Below are positions 1 to 10,385 of a DNA stretch of 64,000 nt, piece after piece. The number at the start of each line of letters is the position of its first letter. The first letter of the stretch is position 1. The stretch is from the NCBI GenBank assembly GCA_942491465.1, contig CALOBA010000085.1:9833-73832 (forward strand). Direction: 5' to 3'. This stretch comes from CALOBA01 sp942491465 (GTDB lineage Bacteria > Pseudomonadota > Gammaproteobacteria > Chromatiales > Chromatiaceae). A program made the position numbers and the translations under genes. The notes beneath the pieces are model-generated. The model saw only the letters and a program-made list of their open reading frames with translations. It was not told where the DNA came from and made no database searches.

Positions 1-42
1 AGGGCCAATGGCAGCGCTCGCGCGTCAAAGAAGCGGTAACGG

Positions 43-2298
43 TCACCACATCTCAATCGGATCCACGTCGACGTCGAACTTCACTGTTCGACGGGCATAG
101 AGCGATTCAAGATCGGCCAGTGTCGATCGGATAGTCTGGACGGCATGGAAGTCCGGTCGGGACTTGATCAGGATCTGCCGGCGGTAACGTCCGCGCACTC
201 GGGACACAGGCGACTCGAACGGGTCCCAGGATGGTGAGGTCCTCGCCTTCAGGCGTGGCCTTCGCCGCACGGCTGAGTGCAGCCGCCCAGGCTTGGGCCG
301 CGTGTGCGACGGTCGGTTCGAGTGCACCGGAAACATGCAGGACGATCACGCGAAGGGCCGGAGGAAATCCGAGCGCCGGGTCCAGCATCAATTCCTCCGC
401 TCAAGAAGATCGCATCATCCTGTCGGGCCACCGCCTCGATCACATGGTGCGACGGCAAGTACGTTTGAATGATCAACCGACCACCCGCCGACATCGGCTG
501 CACCAGACCCGCAGCGTCCTGCAGCAAATGAAACGTGCGTTCAGCCGCTCGAAAGTCGGGAAGGCTCAGCCCCGCATCCGCCTGCACGGCGCCCGCGAGA
601 CCCAGCGGCGGCACCAGATCATCTCTCAACAGTAATTGGGTGCCAATGAGCACATCCCACTCTCGCCGACGAATGCGTATCCGGATGCCCTCGGCTTCTT
701 TCGGCCTTCGCATGGTCTCACCGTCGACTCGCAACACCCGAGCAGAGGGAAATCGCCGTTTCACTTCTTCTTCCAGACGTTCGGTCCCTTCCCCGACGGG
801 CTGCAGCCGGGCACTCCCGCACGCGGCACACAGGTCCAGAATCGCATGCGTGGCACCACAGTAATGACAAAACAGCACGTTCTTTTGCCGCGAAAAAGCG
901 AACGCCACGGCACAGGAGGGACAGCAGGGAACCTGGCCGCAGTCTCGACAGATGAGCGCGCCTGCATAGGCTTTCCGGTTGAGAAATAACAGGATGCCCG
1001 CCTGACGCGCCATGGCTTCGCGCATGGCCTCGTGCAGCCGGACGCTCAAAAGCAGTCGACGATCCTCGCGTCGGAAGATCCACGACCTCGACCTGCGGCG
1101 AGATATCCGGTCGACCGGGCGCTTTGAGTAGGTGCTTCGGCGCTTCCAGGCCGGACGCTTCGAGAGAGAGATGGGCCGAACTCAAGACGAGAAGCGCCCC
1201 TTCCTTCTGGGCTCTCATCCACGCAACATCCCGCGCATGATATCTCGGCTCCATCGGTTCCTTGAGCGCGGAATCCTCTTCGCGGTCGATCCAGATCAGA
1301 CCGATGGGATCGAGCGGAAGGAACACGGCGGCTCTCGTGCCAACCACGACGGAAACATGGTTCTGACGAATCTGCTCCCAGATTTCAGACCTCTTCTCAT
1401 CAGGCATCATGCTGTGAAGCGCGGCGGTCACCGTAGCCGGATGAGCCAGGGCGGCAGCGAGTGATTCCGCGCGGGAGGTTTCACCCGTGATCACGAGCAC
1501 CTTCCGTCCCAGTTCCACCGTCCTGATCGCGGCTGCACGAAGCAAGGCGAGGCGTTCTACCGGATCAGCCTCCACCAACAAACGGGCGGACGTACGGCAC
1601 TCCACCGCACGCAGGACGCGCGACTCCCCCTTCGACGTTCCGCGATGTGCCACAAACGTGTGGACGCTCGTCAGAGTGGGAACCGAATAAACCAGGGGTC
1701 TCGGCAGCCGTGCGACCGCGCACTTTGTGTGCCCATCCTCGATCGAGGATCGACGTCAAGACCTCGTCATGAATCCGGTCCTTGCTGTGACAAAGGCGAG
1801 AGAGCGAAATGCCGAGCGGACGACGTTTGAGACGCTTCAGAAGTTGAATGAACGCAGGGGGAATCGACTCCTGTTTGGTCAGAGCTTCTTGACCTTCCTT
1901 GGTCAAAATCATGCGGCTCGAGTCAAGCCTGGTCGATTTGGGCGGGAGCACCAGCCTGAGGCATTGTCCCCAGGGTGCCACATAGGTTTCAGCCACGGCC
2001 TTCGCCAGCAGCAGCAGGGGAGGAGTAATGTCGACGGCACGATCAGCCGTGACCAGTGTGCGAATGGGCTTGGAGCCGTTCGAGCGGCACTTCCGGAGGA
2101 TGGTGAGGGCTGAGAGCAATGACCGCACCTTGAACCAGAGACCGGCCGAACGGCACGAACACTCGGTGGCCAACCCGCAGCACCGTTCGTAATTCAGTGG
2201 GAATTCGATAGGTAAATGGGCCAAGCGAAGTGGCGGGGGACAATGATTTCCGCGAAGAGCGGAGCGTCGGGTTCCTGTGGTCGCGGCTCACCGATCAT
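43..2298 (-). CDS. priA: PriA-like primosomal protein N', frame broken by indels
   Basis: Homologue of PriA, the replication-restart helicase that reloads the replisome at stalled forks. The protein is spread over several reading frames: an N-terminal part with a GPFTYRIP motif (2291-2110), a duplex-binding part (2100-1690), the helicase core (1653-1070), the zinc region and second helicase lobe (1049-400), and the C-terminal end (391-43). At least six single-base indels are needed to join them, near 2235, 2105, 1690, 1065, 400 and 215. The likely start is ATG at 2298, giving MIGEPRP and then FAEIIVPRHF in that frame; it overlaps the stop of the upstream OmpA gene (ATGA). Zinc-ligand cysteines are visible (CRDCGQVPCCPSC, CHYCG, CAACGS). 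Within the uninterrupted core the Walker A position reads VEADPVERL instead of a GxxGSGKT loop, and the DEEH box reads DREED, so ATPase activity looks lost. The frame breaks are probably sequencing errors rather than true decay. Confidence 0.8.
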
Positions 2299-3899
2299 GC
2301 GGCATTGTAACAGCAGGAGTCGAGAGGGGAAACCAGGAGGTTCGCGCACGCCGGGACATGCTCACAACGGAGCATGCCCCAGCGGAGAGCAGCAATCAGG
2401 GTTGCGCTGTTTTGTCCGGGAGGGGGCGGCACGGCCTGGGTATTTTCAGCAGGTGTATCGGAAACGACCGGAGGAGTAGGAACTGTTTTTTCGGCATTGT
2501 CCGCCTCCGCAGGAACGGTCTTGTCGACCGAAGAAGCGGCCGACTCCTGGCCCTGCGATCCGAGACCCGACACACGATAGCCGTCATCAGCGGCGGCTTC
2601 GGCAGGCGCCGTCGGAGGCGCGGGATCAGCCGGTGCGGCGTTGGGAGCATAGAGGACAACCTCGACGCGGCGGTTTCTTGAACGACCGGGTTCCGTCGCA
2701 TTGCTCGTCAACGGCTTCGTCGCGCCGTAGCCGATAGACGAGATTCGCGCAGAGTCGATGCCGCCTTTCTCGACGAGATAGCGCAGGACGCCGGTGGAGC
2801 GCGCTTTGGAAAGATCCCAATTTGTCGGGTACTGCGACTTCAGGGGAGGGACCGATTTCCATACTGTCCGCATGCCCCTCGACGCGGATCAGCTGATCGA
2901 CCGGCGATCCTTTCAAGAGTTCGACCAGCTGGTCCAACATTTGATAGCCCTCCGGCTTGATCCTGGCTTCGCCGGAATCATACTGCAGCTGCTTCATGAG
3001 ATCGCTCAAGGTGTACCGCGTCTCACGCGCGCATTCTGAACCGCTCGCTTACCTGTCGAGGGCTGCGCGGGACTGTTCATGGACGGCGTGACCGGCTCTG
3101 CCGGAGGAGCGAGATCCGCCTGATACTTCGTACGGAATTGGTCGCCCTTGAGAATGCGGGAAATCGATTTCGTAACGAGTGCGGTAGCGCTGCGGCCCTC
3201 AGTTGACAACACCTTCACTTCGCCGACCTGGCGAGGCGGTGCGGCCCCTCCGTAGCGAGTCAACTCCAGGCGGTCTCCCCGCCCTGAGCCCTTCTTCCCC
3301 ACCCACGGTCGAGATAGACGATGTTCCGGTGTGCCAGCCACCAAAGTCATCTGTATATCAGCTTGCAATTCGACGACCATCCCGTTGATGTCGCCCGAAG
3401 CGGGCACGGCGGCCGCTTCACCGGAACTCGGCAGTGAGAACTTGACGACGGGATCACCGGGAGCCGCGGCCCCGAAGGCCCGCACGACGCGAGCCGTAGT
3501 CAATTCGTCATCCACTTGAACCACCTGTACGATGGCGAGCCGGGTGATCAAATACCCCAAGTACTGCCCGGTGGCGGGATGAAAGACCTTTCTGGTTCGC
3601 TTGTAGACGGTGAAGAGATCGCCGATCGCCGCCTCGGCGGGATTTTTCAGCTTGAGGTAGAGCATATCGTTCTGTCCGAGCCGCATACGGTTTCCGACGG
3701 TCTGATTGTCGCCGGTGATGACATTCACCACACCGTCCTGCGGAGTAAACTGCTGGATGGAGCCCGCGGCGTACGTCCGAGCCGCTTCGCCGTAACGGAT
3801 ACCGTCGAGATCATCGGCCCACGCCGGCAACAGTCCCACCGTGGCGATGATCGCGAACAGCGCGCAGCCTGTGAGGGCTTTCTGTGGATGAATGGTCAT
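2295..3899 (-). CDS. Secreted OmpA/MotB-domain envelope protein (two frame breaks)
   Basis: Starts at 3899 with an N-terminal signal peptide (basic start, hydrophobic run, cut probably after PAWA). A roughly 250-residue periplasmic region follows that I cannot assign firmly; parts resemble the C-terminal region of flagellar/outer-membrane assembly proteins. The last part, 3009-2600, is an OmpA-C/MotB peptidoglycan-binding domain: IRVEGHADS, NWDLSKARS, GYGATKP and NRRVEVVL are all present. The domain lies in different frames, joined by one indel near 3025 (reading ETRYTLSDLMKQL across it) and another near 2865. The tail after the domain is rich in Pro and Ala. The stop overlaps the probable priA start. 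Probably one intact gene of about 530 codons in the true genome; it would tether the outer envelope to peptidoglycan. Treating the two parts as one gene is inference from order, spacing and the clean join. Confidence 0.65.
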
Positions 3900-4363
3900 G
3901 GGGTGTCCTTCTGGTTAAGGCAAAGTCTGCTCAAAAAACCATAGCAAATCATCCCATAGAGTCAAGAATATTGCGGTCTTGTCCTCTGACCGGGTTGGGG
4001 CCTTTGCTAAGGTGATCGAGGGTTTCAGCCAGGCCGGTCCAGATGAACTAAACAGAGGCTGTATGCCGCAGAAACCGCCGGAACGCTCCTCTCGTCCTCG
4101 ATTAGAGACCCAAATTCACAGGCGGAAGAAAGCCAAGGCCTTTTCCCCGCTGCTTCAGGAGTGGGAACGGAAGGATCAGACCGCTCCTTCCCACCTCCGG
4201 ATGGATGCAGCCCTCATGGATTCGACGGCCGGTCGGTCGAAACCAGACCAGCGTAGGACTTCCGGGTCTTCAGGGTAGGTCCTTTGTGCTCTTGCTATCA
4301 CGGCAACCCCCCGTCTAAGATCCCTTTCTCCTTTGCAACTCAAGGTGTTGAAAGGTGACCTCC
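3900..4363. other. Divergent intergenic region upstream of nuoA
   Basis: About 460 bases between the divergent OmpA-type gene and nuoA. It must hold the promoters of both. A 99-codon open frame inside (3979-4278) has no recognisable product and an unusual composition, so I do not call it. The only clear signal is an AAAGGTG ribosome-binding sequence at 4351-4357 ahead of nuoA. Confidence 0.4.
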
Positions 4364-4756
4364 ATGAGCGGTCTTGAGTTACTCCTGGAGTATCTGACTA
4401 AGTATTTTCCGATTCTCTTATTTATCTTCGTCGCCCTGGCCTTCGGGGTCGTGACGCTCTTGTTGAGCTATCTGGTCCAACCGAAGTATCCGGAACCCGA
4501 GAAACTGTCCGCATACGAGTGCGGATCCGAGCCCTTTTCTGATGCCCGGATGCCGTTTCCGGTTCGCTACTATATTTTCGCCATGTTGTTCGTGATCTTT
4601 GATATCGAAGTCATTTTTCTCTATCCCTGGGCTGTGGTGTTCAACGACATCAATAAGGTCAGCATCATCGGCCTGGTCGAAATGATGATTTTCATCGCGT
4701 TGTTCCTCGTCGCCTATATCTATGCTTGGCGCAAGGGAGCGTTGGAATGGGACTGA
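4364..4756 (+). CDS. nuoA: NADH-quinone oxidoreductase subunit A
   Basis: Membrane subunit of complex I, next to the quinone-binding site. About 130 residues with three transmembrane helices. The family signature is clear: YECGSEPF in the first loop and the FDIEVIFLYPWA stretch in helix 2. I prefer ATG 4364 over the in-frame GTG at 4355, because the GTG lies inside the AAAGGTGACC ribosome-binding sequence that sits the right distance before ATG 4364. The stop overlaps the nuoB start by ten bases. It is the first gene of the nuo block and is intact. Confidence 0.95.
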   Translation: MSGLELLLEYLTKYFPILLFIFVALAFGVVTLLLSYLVQPKYPEPEKLSAYECGSEPFSDARMPFPVRYYIFAMLFVIFDIEVIFLYPWAVVFNDINKVSIIGLVEMMIFIALFLVAYIYAWRKGALEWD

Positions 4757-5273
4757 TTCAGTTGGGGCGTCATGACAAAGACGGAGCGCCGGACGTCATC
4801 ACCACGACGATCGAAAAAGCCGTGAATTGGGCCCGCAAGGGCTCACTCTGGCCCATGACGTTCGGGCTAGCCTGTTGTGCCATCGAAATGATTGCCGCCG
4901 TCTCGTCGCGTTACGACATTGACCGCTACGGCGCAGGAGTGTTCCGCGCGTCTCCCAGGCAGTCGGATCTGATGATCGTCGCGGGAACGGTGTGCCGCCG
5001 GATGGCACCCGTCATCCGGAAGATTTACGACCAGATGCCCGAACCGAAATACGTCATCGCGATGGGTTCATGCGCGACCTCGGGAAACATTTACGACAGT
5101 TACAGCGTGGTGCAGGGCGTCGACCGCTTCGTCCCGGTGGATATCTACGTGCCTGGCTGTCCTCCGACCCCCGAAGCCTTGTTTGACGGTATTCTCAAAC
5201 TGCAAGAGCGCATCATGCAAAAACGTGTGTTCGTCAAGCAGCCGGAACAGGTGAAAGCGGCCCTAAAGCCTGA
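4747..5273 (+). CDS. nuoB: NADH-quinone oxidoreductase subunit B
   Basis: Peripheral-arm subunit that carries iron-sulfur cluster N2, the last electron carrier before quinone. The N2 ligands are visible: the consecutive pair in GLACCAIEM, the cysteine in AMGSCATSG and that in VPGCPPTPEA. The start ATG 4747 overlaps nuoA. As given, the frame runs on without a stop into the nuoC start, which would make a NuoB-NuoC fusion. One indel upstream, around 5255-5268, would instead place a TGA at 5271-5273. That TGA lies just before GAGG and the ATG of nuoC at 5281, which is the normal arrangement, so I end the gene there. Length is then about 175 residues, usual for NuoB. Confidence 0.9.
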
Positions 5274-5280
5274 GGATCCC

Positions 5281-5782
5281 ATGTCGCTTCAGCAATTGTC
5301 CGAACGCCTTCGCGAGCACTTCACAGTGGGTTTTGTTCATGCCGTGGAGTGGCGCTGGCGACCTCGCGATCACCGTGACCAGGGACAAATTGCACGAGGT
5401 CGCCCAATTTTTGCGCGACGACCCGGCCATGGATTTCGACTATATCGTGCATGTCAGCTCGGTTGACTGGCCCGACGATGAAGAGCGGTTCGAAGTCGTC
5501 TATGAGTTTTATTCGATCAGGAAACGGCACCGCATCCGGCTGAAGACCAGGGTGCCGGAATCGGACTGCATCGTGGATTCCCTCACCGATCTGTGGAAGG
5601 GCGCGGACTTCATGGAGCGCGAGGTCTACGACATGATGGGAATTCGTTTCCGCCGCCATCCTGACCTTCGCCGCATCTTGATGCCGGACGATTACACCGA
5701 AGGATACCCCTTGCGGAAAGATTTTCCGGTCCGCGGGAAGGGCTGGCGCGACACGTTTGAGTTTTTGGACGAAACGAGATAA
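5281..5782 (+). CDS. nuoC: NADH-quinone oxidoreductase subunit C (one frame break)
   Basis: The 30-kDa peripheral-arm subunit. The N-terminus MSLQQLSERLREHF is in one frame from ATG 5281, preceded by GAGG at 5273-5276. The body, beginning with GDLAITVTRDKLHE, is in another frame from about 5345 to the stop at 5782. A single indel between 5325 and 5345 joins them. The family core is clear: ERFEVVYEFYSI, the ADFMEREVYDMMGI signature and the RRILMPDDYTEGYPLRKDFP end. It sits between nuoB and nuoD as in most complex I operons. The frame break is most likely a sequencing error. Confidence 0.9.
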
Positions 5783-5793
5783 GCACAGCAGCG

Positions 5794-7040
5794 ATGGCAT
5801 TCGAAGATCAAAGAACAACCGTTTACAAAGTCGATCCGACCCATCCAGAGAGCGAAACGCTCCCCACCTGCCCGGACGGAGGAGCTGCTGCTGAACATGG
5901 GGCCGCAGCATCCGAGCACGCACGGCGTGTTGAAGGTGATTCTGGAACTGGAAGGCGAGCGTCTCGTCAAATCCACGCCCGTCCTGGGTTTTTTGCACCG
6001 CGGAGTCGAAAAGCTCGCCGAGGAAGGCACCTACCATCAGTTCATTCCGCACACGGACCGGCTCGACTACGTCTGCGCGATGTACAACAACTTCGCCTAC
6101 TGCCGTGCGGTTGAAAAGCTCATGAACATCACGGTCCCGGATCGCGCCGAATACCTGCGCACCATCGTCGCCGAAGTGCAGCGGATCATCGGCCACCAGT
6201 TTTGGCTGGGGACCCAGGCGCTCGACATCGGCGCGATGACGGTGTTTTTCTATTGCTTTCGGGATCGGGAAATTCTTCTGGACTGGTTCGACGAACTGTG
6301 CGGCGCGCGGCTGACGACGAGCTGGTATCGCATTGGGGGAGTGGAGCGCGATTTCACGCCTTCATTGTTTGCCAAGCTCAAACAATTTCTGGACTATTTC
6401 CCCCCGAAGATCAACGAGTACGTCGTGTTCCTCGAGAACAACCGCATCTGGATCGCCCGTACCAAAGGCGTGGCTGTGATCTCCGCCGAGGATGCCGTCA
6501 GTTTCGGACTGAGCGGACCGACGCTTCGCGGTTCAGGAGTGGACTACGACTTACGGAAGGCAGAACCGTACTCGGCCTATTCGAAGTGCGAATTCAGTGT
6601 TCCGCTCGGAAAGAATGGGGATACGTACGACCGGTACTGGATTCGCGTCATGGAGCTCTACGAAAGCGTCAAGATTATCAAGCAGTGCCTCGAGCAGATT
6701 CAGGACGGCCCGATCATGGCCGACGTGCCCAGCGTGACTCTGCCCCCGAAGGAGCGTGTCTTCACGAATCTCGATTCCATGATTCAGCAGTTCAAGCTCT
6801 TCTCGCAGGGCTTCGATGCTCCGCCGGGAGAAATCTACTGCGGCGACCGAGGCGCAGAAGGGCGAGCTGGGCTTCTACATCGTGAGCACCGGCGGCGGAA
6901 AGCCCTACCGGTTGAAGATACGCGCACCTTCGTTCATCCACATGGGCGCCTTCGACCACATGTCGCGAGGCTATATGATCGCCGACGCGATCACCATGTT
7001 CGGCACCTATGACATCGTGATGGGAGAATGCGATAGATGA
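5794..7040 (+). CDS. nuoD: NADH-quinone oxidoreductase subunit D (two frame breaks)
   Basis: The 49-kDa subunit that forms the quinone-binding pocket with NuoB. N-terminus MAFEDQRTTVYKVDP from ATG 5794, then an indel near 5875. After it the frame reads TEELLLNMGPQHPSTHG, the family hallmark, and continues to about 6830. A second indel near 6835 leads into the C-terminal frame KGELGFYIVSTGGGKPYR, then SFIHMGAF and GTYDIVMGECDR, ending at 7040. Length about 415 residues, as expected. All conserved blocks are present once joined, so the gene is probably intact in the source organism. Confidence 0.92.
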
Positions 7041-7092
7041 AGTTATCTGAAAAAACAAGGCAGAACATGGATCGCAGTGTTTGGAGGATACT

Positions 7093-9780
7093 ATGGGATT
7101 GAAACCAGCAACAAATCCGGATGTCGAAGCCTCGACAATTGAGTTGAACATCGACGGGAAAACCGTCGCAGCCCAGGACGGCGTGTCGCTGTACGACGTG
7201 ATCTCCAGTACGGGCAAGATCATTCCGGCGATGTGCTACCACTACACGTTCGATCCGTTCGGTTCCTGTGGCATGTGCCTCGTCATGCAGGAGGGCAAGA
7301 AGGCACCGGTGCGTTCGTGCACGGCCAAGGTCACGGCCGGAATGGTCATCCGCACAGAAGGCGATGACCTCTTTCAAGCCCGGAAGAAGGCCGTGGAGAA
7401 GCATCTCTCCGTCCATCCGTTGGATTGTCCGGTCTGCGACGCCGATGGCCATTGTGAGCTGCAGGACATGGCCTTCCAGCACGGTGTGACCAATCTGGCC
7501 AATGCCAAGCAGAAATTCATCCCCGAGGATACGCGAAGCCTCGTGCTGGATTTCAACATGAACCGTTGTATCGCCTGTGCCGAATGCATCAACGTGTGCA
7601 AGGACGTGCTGATGATCGACGCCTTGCAGTTTATGAAGAAGGGCGGCTTCAACCAGGTCGTAGCGAAGGGCGACCTCCCGCTCGCTTGCGAGTTCTGCGG
7701 AGATTGTCTGGCCGTCTGTCCGGTCGGGGCGATCACGAACAAATTCTCGAAATATCTCTACAAGCCCTGGCAGATGAAGAAGACGACGACCACCTGCAAC
7801 TACTGCGGGGACGGCTGCCAGATGTACCTTGAGACCAAAGACACGGAAGTCATCCGCGTGACGTCACCGCTGTCCTGGAAGAACAAATGGGGCGATCGGG
7901 CCGACACGGCTAAAGGCCACGGAGGAATTTGCGTCAAGGGACGGTTCGGGTTCGAATACATCGATTCACCGACCCGTTTGAAGCGGCCGTTGTTGCGCAA
8001 AGGTAACCAGCTCGTGGAGGTCCCGTGGCTGGAGGCCATGCATGCGGTCGTCGATCGGTTCGCGGACATTCGCAAGAAGCACGGCCCCGATGCCATCGCC
8101 GGCCTGATCACGGCACGCTGCACCAATGAAGAACTCTATCTGTTCCAAAAGCTCATGCGGGTGGCGTTCAGGACAAACAATCTGGACAGCAGCGCCCGCT
8201 ACGGGCACATGAACTTCGTGCAGGCCTCCAAGCTGGCGCTGGGAATCGGCCGCACAGCGAACGATTGGGAAGATCTGACCAAAGCGAAAGCGGTCCTCGT
8301 CATCGGCTCGAACCTGACCGAGACCAATCCGCTCACCTCCGTCCGAATCAAGGAGGCCATTCGCGTCTATAAGGCCCAGGTGATGGTCTTTGATTCCGCG
8401 GTGACCAATCTCGGCAAGCTGGGTTCCCATCCGTTCCTGATCAAGCCCGGGACGGAAGGGCTCGTCATCGACGGACTCATCAAGGCGACGGTTGCCCTGG
8501 ATCTGGTCGACGAGGAGACCGTGAAGAAACATCCGCAGGCCTTTGCCGCACTCAAATCCGCGGTCGGCTCGATTTCTCTGGAGCAGGTGGCGGCCAAGAC
8601 CGGCCTGACAGCCGAGCAGTTCAAAGAGGTGGCGTCGATCTTTGCGGAATCGCCCCGCTCGATTATTCTCTGCGCCGAAGGCATCGTGCGGCAGCCGAAC
8701 GGCTACCAGAACGTCTTGAAGTTAGTCGACCTGGCCTGGATCACCGGCAAGCTCGGACGACCCGGCTGCGGCGTCAATACCGTGACCGAAGAACCTAACG
8801 AGCAAGGTGCGGTGGACATGGGCGTGGCCCCGGAGTTCCTGCCCGGTCTGGCCTCCTTCGACGATCAGACCATGCGCGACAAGCTGGCGAAGGCCTGGGA
8901 CGCGACGCTGCCCACGGCGGGAAGCGGTGCGCACTTGACCGAAATTCTCAACCGCTGCCGGAGCGGACAAATTCGCGCCCTCTATGTCGTGGGGGAGAAC
9001 CCGTTGGCCACTCTGCCGGCTTCCATGGACGTGCGGGCCGCCTTGGATCGGCTGGAGTTGTTGGTCGTCCAAGACCCGTTCCTCACGGAAACGGGGCAGA
9101 TGGCGCACGTCGTCTTGCCTGCCACGACCTCCGCGGAAAAGGATGGCACCTTTACCAATCTTGAGGGGCGCGTCCTTCGCGTGCGGCAGGGGATGGATGC
9201 CATCGGGGAAAGCGTGCCCGATTGGCAGATCCTGACCGCCCTGGCCAACGGCATGGGCTGCCAGTGGGAATATGAATCGGCCAACGATATCCAGTCCGAA
9301 ATCATGAAGCTGCTCCCTGGCTACTACAATCTGGGGCAACCGAAAAGATTTGCTCCCAGCGCGGTCCGCTATCTGTCGAACGGGTATGCGGCTTCGGCGG
9401 CGGGGCGCTATAAGACGGCCCGGCCCGAGAGCACCAGGCCATTTACACTGCTGATGGGACAACTGCTGTATCACTCCGGGAAACTGTCCACGCTCGCGCC
9501 CGGGCTGATCAAGATCGCTCCCAATACCGGCCGAATTCGCATGAACGCGGCGGACATGGAGCGTTTGGGGTTGCAGGACGGCGCCATGGTCAAGCTCACT
9601 TCTGATCGTGCCTCGCTACAAATAGGCGTGCAAGTCGACCAGAGCGTGGCGCCTCAGACGTGCTTTTTCCCAGAACACTTCAACGAACCGCCCGTGAAAG
9701 ATCTCATGTCGGTCCACGTGGACGCGATCACCGGTGTGCCGTCCTTCAAGCGAACCGGCGTGACGATCGAAAAGGTGTAG
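7093..9780 (+). CDS. nuoG: NADH-quinone oxidoreductase subunit G
   Basis: Iron-sulfur subunit of the peripheral arm, about 895 residues and undamaged. Domains in order: a 2Fe-2S ferredoxin fold (GSCGMCLV, VRSCTAKV) near residues 20-95, the His/Cys-ligated cluster region (HPLDCPVCDADGHCELQD) near 110-130, two 4Fe-4S motifs (CIACAECINVC and CEFCGDCLAVC) near 160-220, and a molybdopterin-oxidoreductase-type 4Fe-4S motif (CNYCGDGC) near 240. A long molybdopterin-like body and a C-terminal dinucleotide-binding-like domain follow. The body is redox-inactive in NuoG. I start at ATG 7093 rather than TTG 7081, because TTGGAGGAT at 7081-7089 is the ribosome-binding site. nuoE and nuoF do not lie beside it. 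Confidence 0.95.
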   Translation: MGLKPATNPDVEASTIELNIDGKTVAAQDGVSLYDVISSTGKIIPAMCYHYTFDPFGSCGMCLVMQEGKKAPVRSCTAKVTAGMVIRTEGDDLFQARKKAVEKHLSVHPLDCPVCDADGHCELQDMAFQHGVTNLANAKQKFIPEDTRSLVLDFNMNRCIACAECINVCKDVLMIDALQFMKKGGFNQVVAKGDLPLACEFCGDCLAVCPVGAITNKFSKYLYKPWQMKKTTTTCNYCGDGCQMYLETKDTEVIRVTSPLSWKNKWGDRADTAKGHGGICVKGRFGFEYIDSPTRLKRPLLRKGNQLVEVPWLEAMHAVVDRFADIRKKHGPDAIAGLITARCTNEELYLFQKLMRVAFRTNNLDSSARYGHMNFVQASKLALGIGRTANDWEDLTKAKAVLVIGSNLTETNPLTSVRIKEAIRVYKAQVMVFDSAVTNLGKLGSHPFLIKPGTEGLVIDGLIKATVALDLVDEETVKKHPQAFAALKSAVGSISLEQVAAKTGLTAEQFKEVASIFAESPRSIILCAEGIVRQPNGYQNVLKLVDLAWITGKLGRPGCGVNTVTEEPNEQGAVDMGVAPEFLPGLASFDDQTMRDKLAKAWDATLPTAGSGAHLTEILNRCRSGQIRALYVVGENPLATLPASMDVRAALDRLELLVVQDPFLTETGQMAHVVLPATTSAEKDGTFTNLEGRVLRVRQGMDAIGESVPDWQILTALANGMGCQWEYESANDIQSEIMKLLPGYYNLGQPKRFAPSAVRYLSNGYAASAAGRYKTARPESTRPFTLLMGQLLYHSGKLSTLAPGLIKIAPNTGRIRMNAADMERLGLQDGAMVKLTSDRASLQIGVQVDQSVAPQTCFFPEHFNEPPVKDLMSVHVDAITGVPSFKRTGVTIEKV

Positions 9781-9790
9781 CACAGCGCGT

Positions 9791-10378
9791 ATGACTGTCC
9801 AAACGCTCACAAGAAAATTCCTTCACGCTGCCCTCTTCTACGAGATCTGGGACGCCATGAAAGTGACGTTCAAGCACATGTTCCATAAGCCCATCACATT
9901 CCAGTACCCGCGGGAGCAGCGTAGCATCCCCGATACCCATCGGGGCGCGCTGGCCCTCCTGCGCTATGAGGACGGGCGCGAACGATGCGTTGGGTGCGAT
10001 CTCTGCGAAGCCGCCTGTCCATCCCGTTGCATCAAGGTCATCAGCGCGGAAGACAACGAACGGCCACTCCAGCGCTACGCCAGCGAGTTCTACATCGATA
10101 TCACCAAGTGCGTGTTCTGCGGCTATTGCGTCGAGGCCTGCCCCGTGAACGCCTTGGCCATGACGAAGATGTACGAGTTTTCGACACACGACAAGCGGAC
10201 GCTCATGTTCGATAAGAAACGGCTGTATGACATCGGGGAGCGGCACCTTGACGACGCCAAGAAGTATTTGTACGCGCACAACCAGGAAAAGAACCTCGAG
10301 GAGAGCCGTGAGTACCGCTACTACTTCCCGCAATCGGTCGTGAAACCGACCCAAACGACCCCCAAACATCTGAGCTGA
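9791..10378 (+). CDS. nuoI: NADH-quinone oxidoreductase subunit I
   Basis: Ferredoxin-like subunit carrying clusters N6a and N6b on the way to N2. Two 4Fe-4S motifs are clear: CVGCDLCEAACPSRC and CVFCGYCVEACPVNA. About 195 residues. It begins ten bases after nuoG, so the usual nuoH between G and I is absent. Intact frame; nuoJ follows after 7 bases. Confidence 0.95.
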   Translation: MTVQTLTRKFLHAALFYEIWDAMKVTFKHMFHKPITFQYPREQRSIPDTHRGALALLRYEDGRERCVGCDLCEAACPSRCIKVISAEDNERPLQRYASEFYIDITKCVFCGYCVEACPVNALAMTKMYEFSTHDKRTLMFDKKRLYDIGERHLDDAKKYLYAHNQEKNLEESREYRYYFPQSVVKPTQTTPKHLS

Positions 10379-10385
10379 ACCCGCT

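Noticed and set aside
3979..4278. 99-codon open frame upstream of nuoA
   Set aside because: No recognisable domain, no convincing ribosome-binding site, and likely promoter region.
4747..5466. NuoB-NuoC fusion protein
   Set aside because: The frame runs through, but a TGA, a GAGG site and an ATG in normal spacing appear if one base is shifted. Other genes nearby show the same kind of indel, so a lost stop is more likely than a fusion.
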